From an uncultured Treponema sp. (GTDB taxonomy: Bacteria > Spirochaetota > Spirochaetia > Treponematales > Treponemataceae): a stretch of DNA of 64,000 nucleotides. The stretch lies in the NCBI GenBank assembly GCA_934718065.1, contig CAKUZR010000005.1:62001-126000 (forward strand), read 5' to 3'. Below are positions 35,446 through 43,434 of this stretch, piece by piece (within the stretch, counting starts at the first letter, position 1; each line of letters starts with the position of its first letter). Made by a program: the position numbers and the translations under genes. The notes under the pieces were generated by a model, which saw only the letters and a program-made list of their open reading frames with translations, had not been told where the DNA came from and searched no databases.

Positions 35446-36488
35446 CGTTGTATTCTTCCTGTTCCGTTTCCGTTCATCAAGGATTCTATTTCATCCTTTG
35501 TCGCAAGGTTGAAATCCCCCGGAATTGAATGTTTAAGGCAGCTTGCGGCTGTGGCAAAATCCAGGGCTTTTGCTTCGCCTGCGGAATCATCAGAAAATTC
35601 TGAAAGTCCGTAAATCAGTCCGGCGGAAAAACTGTCGCCTGCGCCGACCCGCTCCACAATATTTTCAATGTCATACTGCTGGCTTTCGTAAAAACCGTGT
35701 TTTCCGCTTAAAACCGCCGACCATCCGTTTCTGTCCGCGCTGTAGCTGTGCCGCAATGTTACGGCGGCTATTTTTATGTTCGGGAATTCCTTTTTCACGT
35801 CGTCGCAAAGATGATGGTAAGATTCGGCCGGAGTTGTGAAATTTTTAAGGGAAAGCCCAAGGCATTTCTGAATGTCTTCCTCATTTGCAATCAGAACGTC
35901 CGCGGAACGGGCGATTTTTCTCATTACATCAGAGGCCTTTTTTCCGTACTGCCAGAGTTTTTTTCTGTAGTTCAGGTCAACTGAAACTGTGCAGCCGCAA
36001 TTTTTAGCTTCGGAAACAGCGGCAAGAACAGAATTCATTGCCTGCTCTGAAACTGCCGGCGAAACTCCGGAAACATGAAACCATCCCGCATCGGAAAAAT
36101 AATTTTTCCAGTCATATTCTTCTGGACCGGAAAGAAAAAAGCAGCTTCCTTCACGGTCGTAGATAACTTGGCTTGGCCGCTGGCACGCTCCGTCTTCCAG
36201 AAAATAAATTCCGAGCCGCCCGTTTTTTTCCGGTCCTTCAACTTGAACACCGTAATGGTTCAGCGCGCTTTTTGCGCCTCGGCCAACTGCGTTTTTCGGC
36301 AGCGCGGTGATAAATTTTGCGGATTTTCCCAGAATCGAAAGGCTTACGGCAACATTCGCCTCGCTTCCGCCAAAAACGGCTTCCATATTCTGGGTCTGAA
36401 AAAATCTTTCTTTTCCGGAAGGTTTCAGCCGGAGCATAATTTCGCCAAAAAGCACAATTTTTTTATTGTTTTCATTCATGTTATTCAT
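35442..36488 (-). CDS. kdgK: 2-keto-3-deoxygluconate kinase, PfkB family
   Basis: This 348-residue ribokinase-fold enzyme phosphorylates 2-keto-3-deoxygluconate, the intermediate of uronate (pectin) breakdown. PfkB features are FGEIMLRLKPSG, EANVAVSLSILG near the N-terminus and the catalytic/anion-hole motif RVGAGDSFSAGLIYGL. The specific substrate is inferred from its fusion-tight pairing with a KDPG aldolase. It has a weak ribosome site; an in-frame second ATG lies four codons in. Confidence 0.88.
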   Translation of the reverse strand: MNNMNENNKKIVLFGEIMLRLKPSGKERFFQTQNMEAVFGGSEANVAVSLSILGKSAKFITALPKNAVGRGAKSALNHYGVQVEGPEKNGRLGIYFLEDGACQRPSQVIYDREGSCFFLSGPEEYDWKNYFSDAGWFHVSGVSPAVSEQAMNSVLAAVSEAKNCGCTVSVDLNYRKKLWQYGKKASDVMRKIARSADVLIANEEDIQKCLGLSLKNFTTPAESYHHLCDDVKKEFPNIKIAAVTLRHSYSADRNGWSAVLSGKHGFYESQQYDIENIVERVGAGDSFSAGLIYGLSEFSDDSAGEAKALDFATAASCLKHSIPGDFNLATKDEIESLMNGNGTGRIQR

Positions 36489-36509
36489 AAGAATTTCTCT
36501 TGGAAAAAA

Positions 36510-37340
36510 TTAAATTCCGAGCTTTTTATTGATTTTTTCCCGGTTTTCAGGATATTCAAAATAGTAATATCCGTGCTCGTTCAAAAATCGGTAGAATTTA
36601 ACCGTTCTTGAACCTGGAAGAAGATTTTCCGCCTGGTCAAGAAGCTCCGCGGCTTTCTGCTTGTTTCCGTCTTCAAAAAAACTTTGCGAAAGAAACAGTT
36701 TTGCGTAGTAAAGTTCTGCGTCGGTTTTTGCAGCTTTTTCCGCCGCCAGAAAAGCTTTCATCGCTTTGCCTTTTCCGCCGCCGCTGATTGCCGGAGCATG
36801 AAAATACCACTGCGCAATATTTATAAGGCAGAAAACAAATTCCGGATCATTTTCCAGAGCCTTGTCGTAGTATTTTTTTATTGTAAGCCCTTCGTTCATC
36901 GCGGTTGAAAGCGGCAGATACTGAAGGCTGCTGCTCAGAATGTCGCCGGCTGTAACGTAAAGCCATTTGTTGTGGATTTCTTTTTTATGCTCCTTGAAAT
37001 ACGAGCGGATTTTCCGGTACTGGGCGGTCAGAAACGCCTCCAGCTCCTTGTTCTTTGGATTCAGTTCATAAAGCGCGTTGTATTTTTCCCATGTCAGGAT
37101 ATTGTTCGCTGAAAGAAGAATTTCCTCGCTCAGGTTTTCAGCGGTTTCAGGATTGTTTACGTATGCGCTGAATTCATCGCAGGCCTGGGCGGCTTTTTCA
37201 AAATCGTCAAAAAGCGCAAGTTTCCATCTGAAATCTGTTATTTCAGCCATAATTTTTGATTCAAATTCTGTTAATTCCGTATTTGCAAAGCAAAACACGC
37301 CGGCAAAAAAAATCATCAAGCCAAAAACAAATTTTTTCAT
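36510..37340 (-). CDS. Exported TPR-like protein, possibly TatT-related
   Basis: About 276 residues with a signal peptide (MKKFVFGLMIFFAGVFCFA). Helical TPR-like repeats fill the rest; the section YYDKALENDPEFVFCLINIA followed by SGGGKGKAMKAFLAAEKA resembles the Treponema TRAP-associated TatT group (Tp0956), but no TRAP binding protein is adjacent. The frame extends 23 codons upstream to 37409, but the ATG at 37340 starts the signal peptide and has a perfect TATAAT 6 nt before it. The gene runs into kdgK 21 nt later, so they may be co-transcribed. Confidence 0.75.
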   Translation of the reverse strand: MKKFVFGLMIFFAGVFCFANTELTEFESKIMAEITDFRWKLALFDDFEKAAQACDEFSAYVNNPETAENLSEEILLSANNILTWEKYNALYELNPKNKELEAFLTAQYRKIRSYFKEHKKEIHNKWLYVTAGDILSSSLQYLPLSTAMNEGLTIKKYYDKALENDPEFVFCLINIAQWYFHAPAISGGGKGKAMKAFLAAEKAAKTDAELYYAKLFLSQSFFEDGNKQKAAELLDQAENLLPGSRTVKFYRFLNEHGYYYFEYPENREKINKKLGI

Positions 37341-37346
37341 TAAGCA

Positions 37347-37352
37347 ATTATA
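37347..37352 (-). promoter_or_regulatory. -10 box of the TPR-like gene, leaderless
   Basis: A perfect TATAAT on the minus strand, 6 nt before the ATG at 37338-37340. No good -35 is visible. Confidence 0.5.
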
Positions 37353-37395
37353 CAGCAGTTTAAAACACTTGACTATACACAGGCTGAAGTTTTTA

Positions 37396-37424
37396 TTGAA
37401 CAAAAGCATTTATCGCAATAGAAT
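37396..37424 (+). promoter_or_regulatory. Promoter of hisC
   Basis: TTGAAC (37396-37401), 17 nt, TAGAAT (37419-37424), then an AAAGGAA ribosome site and the ATG at 37443. Confidence 0.7.
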
Positions 37425-37442
37425 AAGATAAAGGAAAAATTT

Positions 37443-38600
37443 ATGATTTCAACAAGAATGAAGAATCTGCACCCTTACGTTCCGGGCGAACAGCCGAAGG
37501 ATAGGGTCTACATAAAACTCAATGCAAACGAAAATCCGTATCCGCCGTGCGGCGAAGTTGTGGACGCAGTTGCAAATTTTGTAAAAAACAATCCGATGAA
37601 GCTTTCTCTTTATCCAGATCCGGATTCGCTTGAGCTTCACGCTGCGATTGCTGAAATGCTGAACAAGACAGGCGGCGTTCTGTGCAATGCAAAAGTTTCC
37701 GGAAAAGAAGTTTCGCCTTCTGAAAACGATAAAATTCCTTTCAAGGTTACTCCGGAAATGATTTATTCTGGAAACGGAAGCGACGAAGTTCTTTCATTTG
37801 TTTTCTATGCGTTTTTTGGAAGCGAAAAGCCGCTCGTGCTGCCGGAATTTACTTACAGTTTTTATCCTGTTTACGCTGGTTTCTACAATATAAAAACGGA
37901 TATTGTTCCGATGAAGAAAGACTGGTCGCTTGACACGGAAGAAATGCTTTCCCGGGCGAAAAAAAACGGCTCCGGCCTGATTTTTGCGAATCCGAACGCG
38001 CCTAGCGGAATCGGGCTTAGCCGCGCTAAGGTCAGGGAAATGCTGGAAAAAGCCGATTCTGACCAAATTTTTGTTGTGGACGAGGCTTACTGTGATTTTG
38101 GCGGAGAATCCTGCATTCCTTTGCTGGAAGAATTCAAAAATCTTCTTATAGTAAGGACATTCAGCAAAAGTTTCTGCGGCGCGGGACTTCGGCTTGGCTA
38201 CATCGTTGCTTCCCCGGAGCTTGTGAATTATGTTACAACCGTAAAAAACAGCCTGAACCATTTCCCGATTGATTCAGTTGCTCAGTGCGCCGGAGTTGCT
38301 GCCTGCAAAAATCCTGATTATTACTGCGGGTGCGCAAGAAAAGTTGTTGCTGAGCGCGAAAAATTCCAGGATTTCCTGCGCGAAAAAGGCTGGGATTTTA
38401 TTCCTTCAAAAACAAATTTCGTTCTGGCAAGAAATCCACGGCTCGGCGGCGAAAAAGTCTACGAGGAAATCAAAAAACAGGGAATTCTTGTGCGCCATTT
38501 CAGCACAAAAGGAATTGAAGATTACGTCCGCATTACAATCGGAACAGAAGAGCAGATGAACGCCCTGAAAAACGCAATCAACGCAATTGATAAAAATTAG
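37443..38600 (+). CDS. hisC: Histidinol-phosphate aminotransferase family protein
   Basis: This 385-residue PLP enzyme has the HisC pattern: LNANENPYPP, SLYPDPDSLELHAAIAE, YSGNGSDEVLSF, FANPNAPSGIG, VDEAYCDFGGES, and the PLP-Lys in RTFSKSFCGAGLRLGY. A ~25-residue insertion (GGVLCNAKVSGKEVSPSEND) before the nucleotide-binding turn is unusual. No other his gene is nearby, so it could also serve aromatic amino-acid transamination, as some HisC paralogues do. Confidence 0.92.
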   Translation: MISTRMKNLHPYVPGEQPKDRVYIKLNANENPYPPCGEVVDAVANFVKNNPMKLSLYPDPDSLELHAAIAEMLNKTGGVLCNAKVSGKEVSPSENDKIPFKVTPEMIYSGNGSDEVLSFVFYAFFGSEKPLVLPEFTYSFYPVYAGFYNIKTDIVPMKKDWSLDTEEMLSRAKKNGSGLIFANPNAPSGIGLSRAKVREMLEKADSDQIFVVDEAYCDFGGESCIPLLEEFKNLLIVRTFSKSFCGAGLRLGYIVASPELVNYVTTVKNSLNHFPIDSVAQCAGVAACKNPDYYCGCARKVVAEREKFQDFLREKGWDFIPSKTNFVLARNPRLGGEKVYEEIKKQGILVRHFSTKGIEDYVRITIGTEEQMNALKNAINAIDKN

Positions 38601-38630
38601 CAGAATATAAATATAATAGAAGGAATTTGT

Positions 38631-39317
38631 ATGAAATTTTTAGTTTTAACAGATATTCACGGAAACGTTGCCGCGCTGGACAAGCTTGATTTAGAATTCA
38701 AGGCTGCCGACGCTGTTATTTTTGCCGGTGATTTTTGCGAATGTTTCAAGCCGGAAACTTCAAAGCCGGTTCTGGATGCGCTTGTAAAAAAACATGATGA
38801 AATTTATGCGGTTCTTGGAAACTGCGACGAGCCGGAATTTATTGAGCAGCTTGAGGACGCCGGAATAAATGCGGAGCGCGTTCTGAATTATACAGGCGGA
38901 ATCGCTGTTGTAGGTTCGGGCGGAGGAAGCAAATTCACAGGAAAAACCCCGAATGAGCGCGACGAGGATGAGCTTGTTTCTGATTTTAATATTCTGAACC
39001 AGGAAGAATTTAACGGCGACTATTCAAACGTGATTCTTGTGAGCCATAATCCGCCGAAAGATACAAAATGCGACGCTGTAAATCCGGAGCTTCATGCAGG
39101 CTCGGCAAAATTCAGAACTCTTATTGAAGAAAAAAAGCCTCTTGCCGTAATCTGCGGCCATATCCACGAAGGCGCAGGAATTGACAAAATCGGCGGCACT
39201 CTCGTTATGAATTCAGGCTGTTTCGGCGAAAATGGCACATACGGAATTCTTGAAGTTGAAAAGCAGAACGGAAGCTGGAACATCAAAAACGCTGAAATAA
39301 AACAGATTCAAAAATAA
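38631..39317 (+). CDS. Metallophosphoesterase, YfcE/MJ0936-like
   Basis: This 228-residue calcineurin-like phosphatase has all metal-binding motifs: LTDIHGN, FAGDFCE, LGNCDEP, VSHNPP and GHIHEGAG. The fold suits small phosphodiester or phosphomonoester substrates, unknown here. It follows hisC by 30 nt, with an AAGGAA ribosome site and a TATAAT-like box in between, so it may be read from either promoter. It is the last native-looking gene before the A+T-rich island. Confidence 0.9.
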   Translation: MKFLVLTDIHGNVAALDKLDLEFKAADAVIFAGDFCECFKPETSKPVLDALVKKHDEIYAVLGNCDEPEFIEQLEDAGINAERVLNYTGGIAVVGSGGGSKFTGKTPNERDEDELVSDFNILNQEEFNGDYSNVILVSHNPPKDTKCDAVNPELHAGSAKFRTLIEEKKPLAVICGHIHEGAGIDKIGGTLVMNSGCFGENGTYGILEVEKQNGSWNIKNAEIKQIQK

Positions 39318-39419
39318 ATTATTTCCGCCTTCTTATAAATTTATTTACCCTGAATGTTGAGTTTTTTGTGAATTCTGAAAGAACGCTTTCGGCATATTTC
39401 CAGTTTTCTCAGATGGATT

Positions 39420-39771
39420 TGGCTCGCGCTTCGCTTGTATTAATCCGGGTGCTTCGCGCTTTAATCGTCTTGATGAGGAAATAAAGAAAGCAATCCAAGA
39501 AGGTTTTTCAGAAGCGAACGCTGCTGCAAATGTTTGCCAGGATGTTATCCTTGATGCAATAAGCAGAATTCAATTCAATTGGAATATCACGATAAAGGGC
39601 GGAGTTGTTATGAGAAGCATTACAAAAGATGATATAAGGAAGCGAATCGGCTTTGTTTTATCAAATCCAGAGTACAGAAAAAAACTTGCCGCTTCAAAGA
39701 AGAACTGGATGGACAGAAGCGATGATGAAGCATGTGACGGAATAATCGATTTTTTGAGTCAATTGAAATAA
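39420..39771 (+). pseudogene. AbiEii/AbiGii-type toxin gene with internal deletion
   Basis: An open frame runs to the stop at 39769-39771. Its first part (LDEEIKKAIQEGFSEANA, VCQDVILDAIS, NITIKGGVVMRSITKD) matches the start of the AbiEii nucleotidyltransferase fold, including the KGG motif. It then jumps straight to what looks like the family's C-terminal end (RKRIGFVLSNPEYRKKL, KNWMDRSDDEACDGIIDFL). About 150 residues of catalytic core are missing, in frame, so it cannot be active. An ATG at 39610 would encode only the last 53 residues. No antitoxin (AbiEi) gene is beside it. The left edge is approximate. Confidence 0.65.
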
Positions 39772-39850
39772 TAATAGATTTTCTGCCCTGCATTCGATTC
39801 ATCTTTTTTATAAGGGAGTTTGACAAATCGAGATTTAAGGAGGACAAAAC

Positions 39851-40309
39851 ATGAAAATTCATATTATTGGAGCACCTGGAAGTGGAAAATCTTTTCTTGC
39901 TGAAAATCTTTCAAAACAATTTTATATACCACATTATGATTTGGACGATTTACAATGGGATAATGCCGCAAATGATTATGGAACAAGAAGAAATTCGCAG
40001 GAAAGGGATGCTCTCCTAAATCAAATTTTGCAAAAAGATGATTGGATTATTGAAGGAGTTTATTTTGCGTGGTGTAAACAATGCTTTGAAGATGCTGATA
40101 AAATTTATATACTTGATGTTCCACAATATAAATGTATATACCGAATTGTTCATAGGTTCATCAGAAGAAAGCTAGGCATTGAAAAAGGTAAAAAAGAAAG
40201 TTTGAAGTCTTTAATTGATTTACTCAAATGGGCAGATAAATTCCAGAAAGTGAATTTACCTAAAATAAGAATTTCTTTGGAATCCTATTCCAGCAAGGTG
40301 ATTGAATAA
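39851..40309 (+). CDS. P-loop kinase-like protein (adenylate kinase/FlaR family), probably C-truncated
   Basis: This 152-residue protein has Walker A GAPGSGKS near the start, then HYDLDDLQWD and a WIIEGVYFAW segment, as in the adenylate-kinase-like family often annotated DNA topology modulation protein. The last helix region (RISLESYSSKVIE) stops early; relatives usually continue 15-30 residues past this point. It has a very strong AAGGAGG ribosome site, A+T-rich codons (AAT, ATA, GAT) and Firmicute character, unlike genes before 39.3 kb, so it is probably acquired. Confidence 0.75.
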   Translation: MKIHIIGAPGSGKSFLAENLSKQFYIPHYDLDDLQWDNAANDYGTRRNSQERDALLNQILQKDDWIIEGVYFAWCKQCFEDADKIYILDVPQYKCIYRIVHRFIRRKLGIEKGKKESLKSLIDLLKWADKFQKVNLPKIRISLESYSSKVIE

Positions 40310-40769
40310 TACAATTCCAATTTGAGGAGCAGCATATTTTAATAGGACTTATCAATGAGAATATATTATTTCACTTGAAACATCATGCAATATTGGAAAG
40401 GATATTCTTAATTGCAGAGCAGAGTTAAGAAAAAAAGACTGGATACATTTTAAAAGGATGATAATATTATTGCTCTGATAGTTTATAGGGAGTAGCTTGA
40501 CTTCAAAGTTGTGAGTATAAAGAAGATGGATAACGGAATAGCTGCATGAAGATTAGCACCCGGAAGAAAAATATTTTATGGAAATGAAAAAATCAGAGTA
40601 CTGCAGATGGCTATGAGAATTTGGTTCAACAGAGACGTTTGAAAACATAGAACGAAAAAGTAAAAGCGAGTTATCAATGCATAAATTAAAAAAAGAACAA
40701 AATGTGTATTGATAACTTAAAATGATAAACGTATAATTCAACTATAAAATGAATAGGAATGAGGTTGCT
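40310..40769. other. A+T-rich stretch with gene debris, no intact gene
   Basis: No intact reading frame with a ribosome site is present. Two short plus-strand stretches look coding but are broken: about 35 codons after 40320 (FEEQHILIGLINENILFHL) ending at a stop, and one around 40576-40710 (MEMKKSEYCRWL, stop, EFGSTETFENIERK). They may be remnants of decayed genes. I recognise neither. Confidence 0.4.
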
Positions 40770-41999
40770 ATGCTGTTTAAACGTGAAAAATATCTCAAAA
40801 GAATAAGACCATTTTATGATGCAGATGATATTATTAAAGTAATTACCGGTGTTCGTCGTTGTGGAAAATCTAGTCTTATGAGAACGGTAGAAGAAGAGCT
40901 GATAAGTCAGGGAGTAAGTTCAGATAATATTATATATCTTGATTTGGATAAACGAGAAAATCGCAAAATTAAAACGGCAGACCAACTAGAACAGTTAATT
41001 GATGATAATATTAAAGATAACAAGAAAATGAATTATCTTTTTATAGATGAAGTGCAGAATGTAACAGGTTTTGAGGAAGTGTTGAATGGATTTCGCACAG
41101 ATGGTGATTTTTCAATTTTTATTACGGGCTCTAATTCATATTTACTGAGCGGAGAACTTGTTACAAAATTAACTGGGCGGTATTTAGAGTTTGAATTATT
41201 TACTCTTAGCTTTGATGAGTATTTGCAAATGAAACAATTGTTTGGGAAAACGGTTGATTCCAATATGACAGTAGAATTCAATAAATATATTTTAGAAGGA
41301 GGTTTTCCGCGTACTGTTTTAATTGATGAACCAGAGGCAAAACACGCCTATGTTGCAGGTGTTATTAGTGAAATTTTTGAAAGAGATATCAGAAAACGAG
41401 TTAAGATTAAGGATGTTGATTCATTTGAAACTGTAAGAAATTATATTATCAATAATTTTGGAGCTACGACCAGTATAAAGAGTTTAACCGATTCTCTAAT
41501 AAAAAATGGTATAAAAATTACCAGACCTACCGTAACAAAATATATTCAGACATTAGTGGATGCAAAGATTTTATACGAATGTAATCGCTTTGATATGAAA
41601 TCTAAGAAATCACTTTCCGGAGAGAAAAAATATTATCTTGCCGATTTAAGTTTTTACTTTTCCCAGAATACAGATAATAGAATAAATTATGGACCGGTTT
41701 TGGAGAATATTGTATTTCTTTATGCCAGAAGTATGAATTATAAAATAAGTGTTGGCAGGATAGGAAAACTCGAATGTGACTTTATTTTCAGAAATACAGA
41801 GGGGGATTATTCATATATGCAGGTGGCATATACAATAATGCTAAGTAGGGAAACGGAAGACCGTGAATACAGACCATTAGAACATATCAAGGATAATTAC
41901 ACAAAATACGTTGCAACAACAGATTATTCCATACAGAAACGAAATGGAATACATCATATAAATATAATTGATTATATGATGCAGGGAAAAGAATTTTAA
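40770..41999 (+). CDS. DUF4143-type AAA ATPase
   Basis: About 409 residues. Walker A is GVRRCGKSS, Walker B YLFIDEVQNV, sensor region FIFITGSNSYLL; then LTGRYLEFELFTLSFDEYL and EGGFPRTVL. A winged-helix-like middle (TRPTVTKYIQTLVDAKILYE) precedes the C-terminal DUF4143 nuclease-like fold (GPVLENIVFLYARS, ECDFIF). This family is common in Firmicutes, Bacteroidetes and spirochaetes; its role is unknown. I chose the ATG at 40770 over 40749 because GAGG lies 5 nt before it and the family starts there. Low-GC and Firmicute-like. Confidence 0.88.
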   Translation: MLFKREKYLKRIRPFYDADDIIKVITGVRRCGKSSLMRTVEEELISQGVSSDNIIYLDLDKRENRKIKTADQLEQLIDDNIKDNKKMNYLFIDEVQNVTGFEEVLNGFRTDGDFSIFITGSNSYLLSGELVTKLTGRYLEFELFTLSFDEYLQMKQLFGKTVDSNMTVEFNKYILEGGFPRTVLIDEPEAKHAYVAGVISEIFERDIRKRVKIKDVDSFETVRNYIINNFGATTSIKSLTDSLIKNGIKITRPTVTKYIQTLVDAKILYECNRFDMKSKKSLSGEKKYYLADLSFYFSQNTDNRINYGPVLENIVFLYARSMNYKISVGRIGKLECDFIFRNTEGDYSYMQVAYTIMLSRETEDREYRPLEHIKDNYTKYVATTDYSIQKRNGIHHINIIDYMMQGKEF

Positions 42000-42073
42000 T
42001 AACGCGTGATTATGAACTTTGGAAAAGAAACCAATATGATTTACTGAAGAATTGCGAAAGCAGAGGAGGGATA

Positions 42074-42529
42074 ATGATGAAAGAATATCAATATATTATA
42101 TTAAGAGAAATGCCAGCTATAAAAGAGCAGGCAGCAGAATGGTTTCACAGCAAATGGGGTGTGCCGAAAGAGGCATACGTAGAATGTATGAATGCATACT
42201 TAAATCATGAGACGGAATACGGTTGGTATTTATGCCTTGATGGCGAGAAAATCATTGGAGGATTGGGTGTTATTGAAAATGATTTTCATGACAGGAAAGA
42301 CCTTGCGCCAAATGTGTGTGCTGTGTATACAGAGGAAAAATACCGTGGCAAAGGAATTGCGGGGAATTTGCTTAATATGGTAGTGGAGGATATGAAGAAA
42401 AAAGGAATTTCGCCACTTTATTTAATAACGGATCACACCAGTTTTTATGAACGATATGGCTGGGAGTTTCTGTGCATGGTGCAGGGCGACGGCGAAGAAG
42501 AAATGACGAGAATGTATATTCACAGATAG
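42074..42529 (+). CDS. GNAT-family N-acetyltransferase
   Basis: This 151-residue protein has the acetyl-CoA loop in TEEKYRGKGIAGNLL (R/Q-x-x-G-x-G/A motif), the preceding β strand NVCAVY, and YERYGWEFL near the end. The substrate is unknown; the N-terminal half (WFHSKWGVPKEAYVECM) resembles small-molecule and antibiotic-type acetyltransferases of Clostridia. An AGGAGGG ribosome site precedes two in-frame ATGs (42074, 42077); the second has the better spacing. Part of the A+T-rich island. Confidence 0.85.
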   Translation: MMKEYQYIILREMPAIKEQAAEWFHSKWGVPKEAYVECMNAYLNHETEYGWYLCLDGEKIIGGLGVIENDFHDRKDLAPNVCAVYTEEKYRGKGIAGNLLNMVVEDMKKKGISPLYLITDHTSFYERYGWEFLCMVQGDGEEEMTRMYIHR

Positions 42530-42729
42530 TGTATAAAATTTCTAACGGAACTCAATGAAGTTGCAACAAAATACATGACAAAGCCTGTTACGGAAAAGAG
42601 TGTATCCAGACAGATTACGCTGGTATCATCACCGGTTGACTAATGGAGATATGTGGAATAAGTTCTTTTCCAAGGGCAAGCCATATGGAAGCAACCTTTC
42701 GTAGATAGTAAAATCAAAAGCGAAAGGAA

Positions 42730-43038
42730 ATGAATAAAATGAACTATGTAACATTGAACAATGGCATCAAAATGCCTATGGTTGGATTCGGAGTATTTGA
42801 AATTCAAAAGGAAGAAACCGCAAGATGTGTTTATGAAGCATTGGAAGCAGGATATAGACTTATAGATACCGCACAGGCTTATTATAACGAAGAAGAAACT
42901 GGTGATGGGATTCAGCAGGCAATACAAAAACTTGGTGTCAATCGGGAGGATATATTTCTTACAACAAAGGTGTGGGTGACAGAATTTGGATATGAAAAAA
43001 ACAAAGCATCTCAATCGCCAAAAATCTTCACAAACTGA
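42730..43038 (+). pseudogene. Aldo/keto reductase, 3' part lost
   Basis: The first ~93 residues are a clear aldo/keto reductase: NNGIKMPMVGFGVFEI, EALEAGYRLIDTAQAY (catalytic Asp and Tyr) and FLTTKVWVTEFGYEK. A normal protein is ~280 residues, but after EKNKAS the sequence turns into unrelated codons and stops. None of the other frames continues the family, so the 3' two-thirds has been lost by rearrangement near 43005. The catalytic Lys is present in TTKVW but the His and NADPH-binding parts are missing. The break lies about 115 nt before the tandem array. Confidence 0.8.
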
Positions 43039-43120
43039 AAATCTGCCTGCGCTTTCATTCTTTTCCACAAAAACTCAACATTCAGGCTATATAAAATCCT
43101 CCGCAAAATCGCATTACAGT

Positions 43121-43410
43121 ACTGAATTTTATTGAAATTCAGTACTGAATTTTAACAAAATTTAGACTGAATTTTATCTAAATCTATACTGAATTTTGTT
43201 TAAATCTATACTGAATTTTATCTAAATCTATACTGAATTTTGTCTAAATCTATACTGAATTTTGTCTAAATCTATACTGAATTTTGTCTAAATCTAGACT
43301 GAATTTTGTTTAAATCTATACTGAATTTTGTCTAAATCTATACTGAATTTTGTCAAAATTTAGTACTGAATTTTATCTAAATTTAGTGCTGAATTTTATC
43401 TAAATTTAGT
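43121..43410. repeat. 22-23 bp tandem array, 13 units
   Basis: Thirteen head-to-tail units begin ACTGAATTTT (the last GCTGAATTTT) and continue with a variable (G/A)T(C/T)TAAAT then CTAT, CTAG or TTAGT. Units 2-10 are 22 bp and the outer ones 23 bp. The first junction makes a perfect 18-bp palindrome, AAATTCAGTACTGAATTT. Units differ only by single substitutions, and the centre is most uniform. Stops occur in every unit, so it is non-coding. It separates the aldo/keto reductase remnant from the native FGE-fold gene. Confidence 0.95.
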
Positions 43411-43434
43411 GCCTGCGGCGAAAATGCTGATTTT

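Noticed and set aside
40553..40741. 62-codon minus-strand ORF upstream of the DUF4143 gene
   Set aside because: No ribosome site, and the opposite strand there shows better coding character, though itself broken.
43121..43410. CRISPR array
   Set aside because: Units follow each other directly with no unique spacers, are only 22-23 bp, and no cas gene is present. It is a simple tandem array.
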